A stretch of 64,000 nucleotides of DNA from Comamonas fluminis (GCF_019186805.1 NZ_CP066783.1:3795501-3859500); one strand, 5' to 3'. Positions 1 through 9,282 are shown, counted from the first letter of the stretch. The notes: generated by a model not told the origin, from the letters alone. Numbers and translations: made by a program.

Positions 1-2837
1 TGCCAGCTTGAAGGCTGGGCCACCGGCATCACCTGCACAGCGGTCACCTTGTACTCGGGGCAGTTGGTGGCCCAGTCAGAACTGTCGGTGGTAATCACGT
101 TCGCACCCGACTCCGGGAAATGGAAGGTGGTATAGACCACGCCGGGCTGAATGCGCTCAGTCACCATGGCGCGCAACACCGTGTGACCGGCGCGGCTTTC
201 AATACCCACCCAGTCGCCATCACGCACGCCACGGTCTTCGGCATCCAGCGGGTGAATTTCCAGCCGGTCTTCACTGTGCCACTGGCTATTGGGCGTGCGG
301 CGGGTCTGCGCACCCACGTTGTACTGCGAAAGAATGCGCCCCGTGGTCAGCAACAGCGGAAAACGCTGGGTGACTTTTTCATCGGTCGCCACATATTGCG
401 TGATGATGAAGCGACCCTTGCCACGCACGAATTTTTCCTTGTGCATGATGCTGGTTCCGGCCTCGTCCGTGCTGTCATTGCAAGGCCATTGCACGCTGCC
501 CAGGCGTTCGATCTTCTCGTAGCTCACGCCTGCAAAGCTTGGGGTCAGCGAAGCAATCTCGGCCATGATCTGCTCGGGGTGGGTGTAGTTCATGGGGTAA
601 CCCAGCGCATTGCTCAGCAGCTGCGTCACTTCCCAGTCGGCATAACCAGCCTGCGGCTGCATCAGCTGGGTGACACGCGAGATACGGCGCTCGGCGTTGG
701 TGAAGGTGCCGTCCTTTTCCATGAAGGACGAACCCGGCAGAAACACATGGGCGAACTTGGCAGTTTCGTTAAGGAAGATGTCCTGCACCACCACGCACTG
801 CATGGCCGACAGCGCGGCAGTCACATGCTGGGTGTTGGGGTCAGACTGCACAATGTCCTCGCCCTCGCAGTACAGACCCAGAAAGCTGCCGCCCAGCGCT
901 GCTTCAAACATATTGGGAATGCGCAGACCCGGCTCTGGGCTGAGCCGCACGCCCCATGCGCCTTCAAACTCGGCACGCGTAATGCTGTCCGAGATATGGC
1001 GGTAGCCCGGCAGCTCATGCGGAAAGCTGCCCATGTCGCAGCTGCCCTGCACATTGTTCTGGCCGCGCAGCGGGTTCACGCCCACGCCTTCGCGGCCCAC
1101 ATTGCCCGTGGCCATGGCCAGATTGGCAATGCCCATGACCATGGTTGAGCCTTGCGCATGCTCGGTCACGCCGAGGCCATAGTAGATCGCGCCATTGACC
1201 TGGCGGCCCTGCATGCTGGCATCGCCCCGCGCATACAAACGCGCTGCGCCACGCACCAGCTCCGGCGCAACGCCCGTCACTTCAGCCGTCGCTTCTGGCG
1301 AGTTTTCGGGTCTGGCCGCAAACACCTTCCATTGCTCGAAAGACTTGGCATCACAGCGCTCATCAATGTACGCATCGGCCAGCAAGCCTTCGGTGACGAT
1401 CACATGGGCCAGTGCCGTAATCATGGCCACATTGGTGCCGGGCTTGAGCTGCAGGTGATAGTCGGCCTTGATGTGCGGTGAGCTGACCAGATCAATCTCG
1501 CGCGGGTCAATCACTATCAGCCGGGCGCCGCCGCGCTTGGCACCCGCGCGCAGGCGCTTTTTCATGCGCGAGCCGAACACCGGGTGCGCTGCCGTGGGGT
1601 TGGCGCCTATCACCATGATCACATCGGACTGCTCCACCGACTTGAAAGTCTGGGTACCCGCCGAAGTGCCATAGGTCTGACCCAGGCCATAGCCCGTAGG
1701 CGAATGGCAAACACGCGCGCAGGTATCGACGTTGTTGTTGCCAAACGCTGCGCGAATCAGCTTTTGCACCAGATAGGTTTCTTCGTTGGTGCAGCGCGAG
1801 GACGTGATGCCACCAATAGCATCCTTGCCATGCTGGGCCTGAATGCGGCGGAACTCGCTGGCCGCATGACCAATGGCTTCCTCCCAGCTGACTTCACGCC
1901 AGGGATCAGTAATCTTGGCGCGGATCATGGGCTTGGTGATGCGATCCTTGTGCGTGGCATAGCCCCAGGCAAAGCGGCCCTTGACGCAGGCATGGCCTTC
2001 GTTGGCCTTGCCATCCTTCCACGGCACCATGCGCACAACCTGCTCGCCCTTCATCTCGGCCTTGAAGCCGCAGCCCACGCCGCAGTAGGCACAAGTGGTG
2101 ATCTCGCTGTGCTCGCTCTGGCCCAGCTCGACCACGGCTTTTTCCTGCAAGGTGGCCGTGGGGCAGGCCTGCACGCAGGCACCACAGCTGACGCAATCGC
2201 TGGCCATGAAGTCATCGCCCTGCCCGGCCGTGATGCGCGACTCAAAGCCGCGGCCCGAAATCGTCAAGGCAAACGTGCCCTGAGTTTCCTCGCAGGCACG
2301 CACGCATCGGTTGCAGACAATGCACTTGCTGGGGTCGTAGTTGAAATAGGGGTTGGAGGTATCCACCTCGACCTTGGCCTCACCCTTGAAGTGATTGGCA
2401 CCATCCATGCCGTAACGCACTTCGCGCAGACCGACCACACCAGCCATGTCCTGCAGCTCGCAGTCACCGTTGGATGAGCAGGTCAGGCAGTCCAGCGGGT
2501 GGTCGGAGATGTACAGTTCCATCACGCCTTTGCGCAATTCCTGCAGTTGCGGGCTCTGGGTCTTGACCTTCATGCCCGCTTCGGCAGGCGTGGTGCAGGA
2601 CGCAGGAAAACCTTTGCGCCCTTCGATCTGCACCAGACACAGGCGGCAGGAGCCAAACGGCTCTAGCGAATCAGTGGCGCACAGCTTGGGCACTTTGATG
2701 CCGCCATCCACCGCTGCGCGCATCAGCGATGTGCCCTTGGGCACGGTGACTTCGCGGCCATCAATCTGCAGAGTGACCAGTTCTTCGGACAGGCTCAAAG
2801 GCGTGCCGTAATCCGTGTTTTTCAGATGTTCCAGCAT
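1..2837 (-). CDS. fdsA: Formate dehydrogenase alpha subunit (partial, left edge)
   Basis: Molybdopterin catalytic subunit of a cytoplasmic NAD-dependent formate dehydrogenase (formate to CO2). The frame is open from ATG at 2837 to the window edge, about 945 residues; the family is about 960-985 long, so only a short C-terminus is missing. In order I see a NuoG-like 2Fe-2S ferredoxin domain (C53, C64, C67, C81), further 4Fe-4S cysteine clusters, the CAYCGVGCGF cluster near residue 250, then the molybdopterin domain. The catalytic position in VDTCARVCHSPTGYG is Cys377, so this is a cysteine enzyme, not a selenoprotein. It starts 10 nt after the fdsGB stop, so the two are co-transcribed. fdsC and fdsD, if present, lie beyond the left edge. 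Confidence 0.96.
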   Translation of the reverse strand, partial: MLEHLKNTDYGTPLSLSEELVTLQIDGREVTVPKGTSLMRAAVDGGIKVPKLCATDSLEPFGSCRLCLVQIEGRKGFPASCTTPAEAGMKVKTQSPQLQELRKGVMELYISDHPLDCLTCSSNGDCELQDMAGVVGLREVRYGMDGANHFKGEAKVEVDTSNPYFNYDPSKCIVCNRCVRACEETQGTFALTISGRGFESRITAGQGDDFMASDCVSCGACVQACPTATLQEKAVVELGQSEHSEITTCAYCGVGCGFKAEMKGEQVVRMVPWKDGKANEGHACVKGRFAWGYATHKDRITKPMIRAKITDPWREVSWEEAIGHAASEFRRIQAQHGKDAIGGITSSRCTNEETYLVQKLIRAAFGNNNVDTCARVCHSPTGYGLGQTYGTSAGTQTFKSVEQSDVIMVIGANPTAAHPVFGSRMKKRLRAGAKRGGARLIVIDPREIDLVSSPHIKADYHLQLKPGTNVAMITALAHVIVTEGLLADAYIDERCDAKSFEQWKVFAARPENSPEATAEVTGVAPELVRGAARLYARGDASMQGRQVNGAIYYGLGVTEHAQGSTMVMGIANLAMATGNVGREGVGVNPLRGQNNVQGSCDMGSFPHELPGYRHISDSITRAEFEGAWGVRLSPEPGLRIPNMFEAALGGSFLGLYCEGEDIVQSDPNTQHVTAALSAMQCVVVQDIFLNETAKFAHVFLPGSSFMEKDGTFTNAERRISRVTQLMQPQAGYADWEVTQLLSNALGYPMNYTHPEQIMAEIASLTPSFAGVSYEKIERLGSVQWPCNDSTDEAGTSIMHKEKFVRGKGRFIITQYVATDEKVTQRFPLLLTTGRILSQYNVGAQTRRTPNSQWHSEDRLEIHPLDAEDRGVRDGDWVGIESRAGHTVLRAMVTERIQPGVVYTTFHFPESGANVITTDSSDWATNCPEYKVTAVQVMPVAQPSSW

Positions 2838-2847
2838 GGCTCTCTCC

Positions 2848-4995
2848 TCAGACGGGGTTCACAGCCTGCACAGGCTCAATACCAAAATCAGCCGGATAGT
2901 GCTGCAGCGCCGAGCGCACGGGATATGGCGTCATGCCGCCCATGGCGCACAGGCTGCCATGCTGCATGGTGTCGCACAGGCTCTCCAGCAAGGCCACATT
3001 GGCGGCATGGGCCGCGCCTGTGTTGTGGGTGATGCGGTCAATGACTTCCACGCCGCGCGTGGAGCCTATGCGGCAAGGCGTGCACTTGCCGCAGGATTCG
3101 ATGGCGCAGAACTCCATGGCGTAGCGCGCCAGCTGCGCCATATCGGCGCTGTCGTCATGCACCACCAGCCCGCCGTGGCCGACCACATTGCCTTTGGTTG
3201 CATAGGTTTCATAGTCCAGCGGATCATCCCAGTCAGCAGGTGCCACATAGCTGCCCAGCGGGCCACCGACCTGAATCGCCTTGACCGGGCGCCCGGTGAT
3301 GGTGCCGCCGCCAAAGTCCTCGACCAGCTCACGCAGCGTCAGGCCGAAGGCTTTTTCGACCAGGCCACCGCGGGCGATGTTGCCTGCGATCTGGAACGGC
3401 AAAGTGCCCCGTGAGCGGCCCATGCCAAAGCCCTGATAGAAAGCAGCGCCCCTGGCCATGATGATGGGCACCGTGGCCAGCGTGATGACGTTGTTGATCA
3501 CCGTGGGCTTGCCAAACAGGCCTTCAATCGCTGGCAGCGGCGGCTTGGCGCGCACAATGCCGCGCTTGCCTTCGATGCTCTCCAGCATGGCCGTTTCTTC
3601 ACCGCAGACATAGCTGCCCGCGCCCTTGCGCACCTGCAGGTGGAAGGGCTTGCCCGACCCCGCCACATTGGCCCCCAGCCAGCCCGCAGCACTGGCGCGG
3701 GCAATGGCCTCGTTCAGCGTGGCAATGGCGTGCGGATACTCGCTGCGCACATAGATATAGCCCTGCGTGGCACCCACAGCCAGCGCGGCAATGGCCATGC
3801 CTTCGATCAGGCAGTACGGGTCGCCCTCCATCAGCAGGCGGTCGGCAAACGTGCCCGAATCACCTTCATCGGCGTTGCAGGCAATGTATTTTTGCGGGCA
3901 CGGTCCCGTACCTTTCGCAGCAGCCACGGTCTTCCATTTGATGCCTGCAGGGAAAGCGGCACCACCGCGCCCGCGCAGGCCAGAGTCCAGCACCTGCTGC
4001 ACCACAACCTCAGGCGCCAGGGCAGCGGCGACCTTCAAGCCTTGCCAGCCGCCATGGGCTTCGTAGTCCTGCAAGCTCAGTGGGTCAATCACGCCCACCC
4101 GCGCAAAGGTCAGGCGCTCTTGCTTGGCCAAATAAGGAATCTGCTCCGTCAGCCCATGACACAGCGCATGGGGCAGGCCTTGAAGCAGCCCCGCATCCAG
4201 CAGGCCAGCAACGTCTGCAGCATTGACCGGGCCATAGGCCACACGCCCCTGTGCTGTATCCACCTCCACCAGCGTTTCCAGCCACAGCAGGCCACGCGAG
4301 CCATTGCGCACGAGCTCGATCTTCAAGCCCCGCGCCGCCGCCTCCGCCTGCAACGCTGTTGCCACCGCATCCGCGCCCACTGCCAGCGCCGCGGCATCAC
4401 GCGGAACATAGATGCGCACCGCTGCATTCGCTTTCATTTCAGTAGCTGAAAGCGCTTTATTTACCTTAACTCCAGACTGATTTGATTGCACATTTTTCAG
4501 CAACACATCCAGCTTGGATGGTGTCATCTGCGCATGAACTTCGCGCTCGTTCACCATGACTGCGGGGGACTGGGCACACAGGCCCAGACAGTAAACCGGC
4601 TCCAGCGTCACGCAGCCATCTGCCGTGGTTTGATGAGATTTGCAGCCCAGTGCCACTTCGGCATGGGCCAGCAACGCCTCGCTGCCACGCGACTGGCAGG
4701 ACTCGGCGCGGCAGATCTGAATCAGGGTCTGGCCAATCGGCTGCTCACGAAAATGGGGGTAATGGCTGATGACGCCATGCACCTCCGCACGCGAGAGGTT
4801 CAGCGCCTGCGCAATCACAGGCACCGCCGCACGCGGGATAAAGCCCAGCGCGTGCTGCAAGTCATGCAATAACGGCAGCAGGCCGCCGGGTTCAAGGGCG
4901 AAGCGCTCCAGACAATGCTTGAGCGCATCCGTCTGGGCAGCAGTGAGTAAGGGCAGCGCCGCTTCGCGGCTCTGTGCAGATGGGGCGTGGGGCAT
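2848..4995 (-). CDS. Fused FdsG-FdsB diaphorase subunit of formate dehydrogenase
   Basis: One 715-residue frame joins the gamma (NuoE-like) and beta (NuoF-like) subunits, which are separate genes in Cupriavidus. It passes electrons from FdsA through FeS clusters and FMN to NAD. Residues 1-165 carry the NuoE 2Fe-2S ligands (CRAESC, C95/C100; CLGLC, C136/C140). About 166-194 is a low-complexity linker containing an internal Met (MKANAAVR). From about 195 the protein is FdsB-like: the GLRGRGGAAF nucleotide loop near 340, then the 4Fe-4S site CGKCTPC at 635-641 and a later SLC. I chose ATG at 4995 because AAAAGG lies 6 nt upstream; an upstream ATG at 5040 would add 15 residues. Part of the linker resembles the AGCGCTT palindromic repeat family. 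An internal start could also release FdsB alone. Confidence 0.93.
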   Translation of the reverse strand: MPHAPSAQSREAALPLLTAAQTDALKHCLERFALEPGGLLPLLHDLQHALGFIPRAAVPVIAQALNLSRAEVHGVISHYPHFREQPIGQTLIQICRAESCQSRGSEALLAHAEVALGCKSHQTTADGCVTLEPVYCLGLCAQSPAVMVNEREVHAQMTPSKLDVLLKNVQSNQSGVKVNKALSATEMKANAAVRIYVPRDAAALAVGADAVATALQAEAAARGLKIELVRNGSRGLLWLETLVEVDTAQGRVAYGPVNAADVAGLLDAGLLQGLPHALCHGLTEQIPYLAKQERLTFARVGVIDPLSLQDYEAHGGWQGLKVAAALAPEVVVQQVLDSGLRGRGGAAFPAGIKWKTVAAAKGTGPCPQKYIACNADEGDSGTFADRLLMEGDPYCLIEGMAIAALAVGATQGYIYVRSEYPHAIATLNEAIARASAAGWLGANVAGSGKPFHLQVRKGAGSYVCGEETAMLESIEGKRGIVRAKPPLPAIEGLFGKPTVINNVITLATVPIIMARGAAFYQGFGMGRSRGTLPFQIAGNIARGGLVEKAFGLTLRELVEDFGGGTITGRPVKAIQVGGPLGSYVAPADWDDPLDYETYATKGNVVGHGGLVVHDDSADMAQLARYAMEFCAIESCGKCTPCRIGSTRGVEVIDRITHNTGAAHAANVALLESLCDTMQHGSLCAMGGMTPYPVRSALQHYPADFGIEPVQAVNPV
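4438..4500. repeat. Palindromic repeat-like segment at the FdsG/FdsB junction
   Basis: An AT-rich stretch inside high-GC coding sequence, with AGCGCTT next to an AGTAGCTGAA arm. It resembles the dispersed AGCGCTT family seen between genes elsewhere in the window, here in frame and encoding the interdomain linker of the fused subunit. The match is partial, so this is a moderate-confidence call. Confidence 0.45.
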
Positions 4996-5093
4996 GGGCG
5001 GCCTTTTCTTATTCGGGCGCAGGAACGCCCTTTGTCTCATGCCGCATTTCAGCCCTCAGCGCTTACCGGGTCAAATTCTTTCCATCAATGTGC

Positions 5094-5112
5094 TGATTCA
5101 ATTTAAAAATCA
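5094..5112. promoter_or_regulatory. Candidate LysR-type operator upstream of fdsGB
   Basis: The dyad TGATT-N9-AATCA contains a T-N11-A pair (5097 and 5109), the usual LysR-family box. It overlaps the stop codon of the lysR-type gene and lies about 100 nt upstream of the fdsGB start, in an AT-rich gap of about 70 bp. Binding by the adjacent regulator is inferred. Confidence 0.4.
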
Positions 5113-6084
5113 ACGCACGGCCCCGGCAAAGCGCGTGCATTGATCGCGCCATTCATCAGACTGCATCAGTTCTATGGCCGCCTGCTGCGCCCGCGTGCCC
5201 GCCTCCTGAGGCGGCGCCATAAAGGCAATGGAGGTCTGGGCCTGCGGTGAACGCAGCGGCCGCACAGACAAGCGGGCAGACTCTGACAAGGTCGCAACCA
5301 GCGCCCCCGGCAGCACGCTGTGCAAGCCTCCATCACTCACCGCCTGCATCAGACTGAGGACCGAATTGGTCTCCATGGCCGCCGTTACCGCGCAACCAGC
5401 CGCCGCAAAGCTCTCGTCCACAATCTGGCGGTTATGCATATCGGGGGTCAGCAAACACAGCGGCAGCCTGGCCGCCTGCGCCCAGGTCACGGGTTTATGG
5501 CTGGCAGAGGTTCCCGCCGGGCTGAGCAAAAAGTAATGCTCCTGATACTGGGGCCAGACCATGACACGCGTGGCACGGGCCGGGGTCATGTGTTCAGCAC
5601 GTTCCGTGCGACATGTGCGCGCCGTCAGGGCCATGCGGTCGCCGTAACCCAGCGCCAGATCCAGCGAGAGATCTTCCAGCCCGCTTTCAATCTCCAGCGA
5701 ACTCATGGACAGCACCATGGGCGTGATACCCGGATGCCGCGCCCGCAGCAGCGCAGCAAACCTTGTGAGCATGGGCATGGCCGTGGGTACGGCGGCCATG
5801 CGCAGCTTGCCGGTGAGTTTGCCTGCGCCCACGCTCAGGTCCTGGCGCAGCGCTTCTTCAGCCTTGAGCATGGACAGTGCCGTGGCCAGCACCTGCTCGC
5901 CCTCGGGTGTCAGACCTTCAAACACGCGGCCACGGCGCACGATGACCGCACCGAACTCATCCTCCAGCGCCTTGATCGCATTGGACAGTGCAGGCTGCGT
6001 GATATGGCAGGCCTGCGCCGCCCGTGCGAAATGGCGGTGCTCATTGAGCGCCACCAGATAACGCATGGAGGACAGCAGGTTCAT
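5110..6084 (-). CDS. LysR-family regulator, probable formate dehydrogenase regulator
   Basis: A 324-residue LysR-type transcription factor. The N-terminal winged helix-turn-helix (about residues 1-60) contains HITQPALSNAIKALE, and the rest is a periplasmic-binding-protein-like effector domain. Its ATG overlaps the mrp stop by one base (TGATG), which suggests translational coupling. It lies on the same strand as, and just before, fdsGB and fdsA; in Cupriavidus the fds operon also has a LysR-type neighbour (FdsR). Control of fds by formate or a related effector is inferred from position and from the dyad at 5094-5112. Nothing in the sequence identifies the ligand. Confidence 0.88.
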   Translation of the reverse strand: MNLLSSMRYLVALNEHRHFARAAQACHITQPALSNAIKALEDEFGAVIVRRGRVFEGLTPEGEQVLATALSMLKAEEALRQDLSVGAGKLTGKLRMAAVPTAMPMLTRFAALLRARHPGITPMVLSMSSLEIESGLEDLSLDLALGYGDRMALTARTCRTERAEHMTPARATRVMVWPQYQEHYFLLSPAGTSASHKPVTWAQAARLPLCLLTPDMHNRQIVDESFAAAGCAVTAAMETNSVLSLMQAVSDGGLHSVLPGALVATLSESARLSVRPLRSPQAQTSIAFMAPPQEAGTRAQQAAIELMQSDEWRDQCTRFAGAVR

Positions 6085-7175
6085 CAGGTATTGCTGCTCA
6101 CCGTAATCGTGGGGAACTTGCTGGAGAAGTCCTTGGCCTTGAGGGCCACCTTCACGGCCAGGTCGCGTGCCACCTTTTTGTAGACCTGCGCGGCTTCGCT
6201 CTCAGGCTCGGCCACCACAGTGGGCTTGCCGCTGTCGGCCTGCAGACGAATCTGCAGCGACAGGGGCAGTGCACCCAGATAGTCGATGTTTTGCTCGCCC
6301 GCCATCTTCTTGCCGCCATCGGCGCCAAAGATATGTTCCACATGGCCGCAGTTGGTGCAGACATGGGCGGCCATGTTTTCGACCAGACCCAGGATGGGCA
6401 CGCCCACCTTTTCGAACATCTGAATGCCCTTTTTGGCGTCGATCAGAGCGATGTCCTGCGGCGTGGTCACCACCACGGCACCCGTCATGGGCACGCGCTG
6501 GGCCAGAGTCAGCTGAATGTCACCGGTTCCGGGGGGCATATCGACAAACAGATAGTCCAGATCCTTCCAGTTGGTCTGGCGCAGCATCTGCTCCAGCGCC
6601 TGCGTGGCCATGGGGCCGCGCCAGATCATGGCCTGGTCGTTGTTGACCAGCAGGCCAATGGACATAACTTGCACGCCATAGTTTTCCAGCGGCTCCATGG
6701 TCTTGCCGTCGTGGCTTTCGGGCTTGCCCGAAACACCCATCATCATGGGCTGGCTGGGGCCGTAGATATCGGCGTCCAGAATGCCGACGCGGGCACCTTC
6801 GGCAGCCAGCGCCAGCGCCAGATTGGCGGTGGTTGTGCTCTTGCCCACGCCGCCCTTGCCGGACGAGATGGCGATGATGTTCTTCACGCCGGGCAGCAGC
6901 TGCACGCCGCGCTGCACCGCATGCGAGGCCACCTTGGTGGTGATGTTGACCGAGACATTGCTCACACCTGCCACGCTCTTGGCGGCAGCAATGAACTGGC
7001 TGCGCAGGGCCGGGATCAGGCTTTGAGCGGGGTAGCCCATTTCCACGTCAAACGAGACGTCATCACCCGTGATCTGCAGATTGCGCAGAGCGCGAGTGCT
7101 CACAAAGTCCTTGCCAGTGTGGGGGTCCAGCACGCCGGACAGCGCGTTCAGCAGCGCTTGTTCTGTAACAGCCAT
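6084..7175 (-). CDS. mrp: Mrp/ApbC iron-sulfur cluster carrier ATPase
   Basis: A 363-residue cytoplasmic P-loop protein that binds and transfers Fe-S clusters. An N-terminal DUF59/MIP18-like domain (about residues 1-90) precedes the ParA-type ATPase with deviant Walker A SSGKGGVGKST. The CTNCG motif near residue 265 is the cluster-binding CxxC. I chose ATG at 7175 (MAVTEQ), because the frame runs on to 7232 but the extra 19 residues do not resemble the family. It overlaps the downstream LysR-type gene by one base. Its position ahead of a cluster-rich formate dehydrogenase fits a maturation role, but Mrp is also a housekeeping protein. Confidence 0.95.
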   Translation of the reverse strand: MAVTEQALLNALSGVLDPHTGKDFVSTRALRNLQITGDDVSFDVEMGYPAQSLIPALRSQFIAAAKSVAGVSNVSVNITTKVASHAVQRGVQLLPGVKNIIAISSGKGGVGKSTTTANLALALAAEGARVGILDADIYGPSQPMMMGVSGKPESHDGKTMEPLENYGVQVMSIGLLVNNDQAMIWRGPMATQALEQMLRQTNWKDLDYLFVDMPPGTGDIQLTLAQRVPMTGAVVVTTPQDIALIDAKKGIQMFEKVGVPILGLVENMAAHVCTNCGHVEHIFGADGGKKMAGEQNIDYLGALPLSLQIRLQADSGKPTVVAEPESEAAQVYKKVARDLAVKVALKAKDFSSKFPTITVSSNT

Positions 7176-7288
7176 TGGATTCAGTTTTCCAGAGGTTTCT
7201 TCGATGGCGGATAGTCTATCGAAGCCGTCCAACCCCTGTGCACAGGTGACAATGCGGCCCTTATTTCGAGATTTTTGAGAGACAGCCC

Positions 7289-7870
7289 GTGAAATTCAAG
7301 ATGGCAGAAAACTCCCTGTTCGCAATCCTGATGCGCTCGCGCTGGTGGATCAGCTTTGCGATCTGTGCCGCCGTGGTGGCCATATCGCTGGCCGTATTCC
7401 CCAAGGACATTTCACCCTTTGCCGCTCTGGGCGCATTCCCCTTCTTCATTGTGGGCTGCATGGCTTTCTACAGGCAGATGCGCGCCCCAAGCCCTGCCAA
7501 ACTGCAGGCGCTGCAGGAGCAGGCCAGCCAGCAAAGCTGGACAGATTTCAGCGCTCAGCTGCAAGCCGCCTGGCAGGCCGAAGGCTACGAGGTGCAGCGC
7601 CTGAACCAGAATGGCGCCGATCTGAAGCTGGCGCGCAACGGCCAAAGCTGCATCGTCAGCGCCCGCCGCTGGAAGGCCGCCGCCCATGGCCAGGAACCGC
7701 TGCGTGAGTTGCTGGCCGCCCGCGCCAAGCAGCAGGCCGATCAGGCCATTTACGTGGCCATGCAGCCCCTGAGCGAATCCACCGCCGCCTGGGCCCGGCA
7801 AAACGAGATCATCGTGCTGGACGCCAAAGGCATTGCCCTGCTGCTGAGCAAGGCCGCCAAACAAGCCTGA
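7289..7870 (+). CDS. Membrane protein with degenerate Mrr-type nuclease domain
   Basis: A 193-residue protein with two N-terminal hydrophobic helices (about 17-36 and 43-61) followed by a cytoplasmic domain resembling Mrr/DUF2034 restriction-endonuclease folds (about 85-185). The acidic GADLKL is present (D111), but the usual QxK catalytic tripeptide reads SAR (124-126) before RWK, so nuclease activity is doubtful. GTG at 7289 is the longest start; ATG at 7301 (MAENS) is an alternative. It is divergent from mrp. Function unknown. Confidence 0.75.
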   Translation: MKFKMAENSLFAILMRSRWWISFAICAAVVAISLAVFPKDISPFAALGAFPFFIVGCMAFYRQMRAPSPAKLQALQEQASQQSWTDFSAQLQAAWQAEGYEVQRLNQNGADLKLARNGQSCIVSARRWKAAAHGQEPLRELLAARAKQQADQAIYVAMQPLSESTAAWARQNEIIVLDAKGIALLLSKAAKQA

Positions 7871-7961
7871 GAGGCTGCCAAACAGCTGCCTAACAGTTGC
7901 CAGACGGCTGCCATGCGCAGTGCCACAGCAATAACCTGCTGATACGGCACACTAGGCAGCC

Positions 7962-9233
7962 ATGGCGGCCGAGCAATTTTCCCCCACCCTTCCCCCCAGC
8001 CTCACGGATATGGCCCAGCGCGATATCGTGGGGCCGGCATCCAGCATTGCACAGACCGGGCTGCTGCTCAGCGGCGGCGGCGCCAGGGCGGCCTACCAGA
8101 TTGGCGTGCTGGAGGCGATTGCCGAGATTCGCCGCAGCTGCGGCCTTCAATCAGCGCCAAACCCCTTCCCTATCCTTACGGGCACTTCGGCAGGTGCTAT
8201 CAATGCTGCAGCACTTGCCTGCCATTGCGATGATTTTGACCACGCGGTTCACCGCATGGCCCATGTCTGGCGCAATATGCGCACCGAGCAAATTTACAAG
8301 GCCGACTCACTGAGCATGCTGCGCAGCGGCACGCGCTGGGTCACGCTGCTCTCGCTGGGCTGGGCCATGGCCCGCTGGAGCCGCATGCGCCCCCGCTCGC
8401 TGCTGGACAACAGTCCGCTGGCCGCGCTGTTGAATGGCGAGCTGATGCCGTTCGAGCGCATTCCCGACCTCATCAAACGTGGCCACCTGCAGGCGCTGGC
8501 CATCACTGCGTCCAGCTACAGCAGCGGCCAGCACATCACTTTCTTTCAGAACCACGAAACCCTCAGCCCCTGGGTACGCGACCAGCGCAGGGCCGTGCAA
8601 ACCACGCTGACGCATGAGCATCTGCTGGCCTCATCAGCCCTGCCCTTTATCTTTCCTGCCACGCCGCTGCCCATGGATGGGCATATCGAATACTTCGGTG
8701 ACGGCTCCATGCGCCAGACCGCCCCGCTGGCCCCGCCCATTCATCTGGGGGCCAGCAAACTGCTGGTAGTGGGTGCAGGCAGGCGCCATGAGCCACCGCC
8801 CAGCCAGCCCCTGCCGGACGCCAGCTACCCCTCTCTGGCCCAGGTGGCGGGCCACGCCCTATCCAGCATCTTTCTGGACACGCTGGCGGTGGACATAGAA
8901 CGCGCCGAGCGCATCAACCACACGCTGTCGCTGATCTCACCTGCCGAGCGGCTGCGCAGCCATCTGCGTCCGCTGGAGCTGCTGACCATCACCCCGTCGG
9001 AGCGCATTGACGACATCGCCACCCGCCACCTCGACCAGCTGCCGCGCTCGGTGCGCGTGCTGCTGGGCACGCTGGGCGTGCGCATGAACCAGGGCAAGGC
9101 CCAGGGCGATGGCGCGCTGGCCAGCTATCTGCTGTTCGAGCAAAGCTACACCCGCGAGCTGATGGCCCTGGGCCGCAAAGATGCACTGGCCCGCAGGGAC
9201 GAGCTGTGCCGCTTTCTGGGCTGGCCGGTTTAG
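7962..9233 (+). CDS. Patatin-like phospholipase
   Basis: A 423-residue serine acyl hydrolase of the patatin family, likely acting on phospholipids or neutral lipids. The oxyanion loop GGGARAAYQ (about 39-47) is followed by the nucleophile elbow GTSAG with Ser76. The catalytic Asp is in FGDGSM (D247), giving the Ser-Asp dyad. No signal peptide or membrane segment is obvious. It starts 91 nt after the membrane nuclease-like gene and ends about 50 nt before a diguanylate cyclase; no functional link is evident. Confidence 0.9.
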   Translation: MAAEQFSPTLPPSLTDMAQRDIVGPASSIAQTGLLLSGGGARAAYQIGVLEAIAEIRRSCGLQSAPNPFPILTGTSAGAINAAALACHCDDFDHAVHRMAHVWRNMRTEQIYKADSLSMLRSGTRWVTLLSLGWAMARWSRMRPRSLLDNSPLAALLNGELMPFERIPDLIKRGHLQALAITASSYSSGQHITFFQNHETLSPWVRDQRRAVQTTLTHEHLLASSALPFIFPATPLPMDGHIEYFGDGSMRQTAPLAPPIHLGASKLLVVGAGRRHEPPPSQPLPDASYPSLAQVAGHALSSIFLDTLAVDIERAERINHTLSLISPAERLRSHLRPLELLTITPSERIDDIATRHLDQLPRSVRVLLGTLGVRMNQGKAQGDGALASYLLFEQSYTRELMALGRKDALARRDELCRFLGWPV

Positions 9234-9282
9234 AACAAGGCGCAAATGGGGTATGGAGTGGAAGGCCGAGACATGAGACACT

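Noticed and set aside
120..1148. Long plus-strand open frame of about 340 codons
   Set aside because: It lies antisense to fdsA, which has strong FeS and molybdopterin motifs; long antisense frames are common in high-GC DNA.
1660..1720. Selenocysteine formate dehydrogenase
   Set aside because: The catalytic codon is TGC (Cys377), not TGA, and the frame is open without recoding.
8196..8203. GCTATCAA in the patatin gene as a repeat insertion
   Set aside because: It encodes part of the conserved GTSAGAINAA block, so it is likely coincidental, though it is counted in the octamer total.
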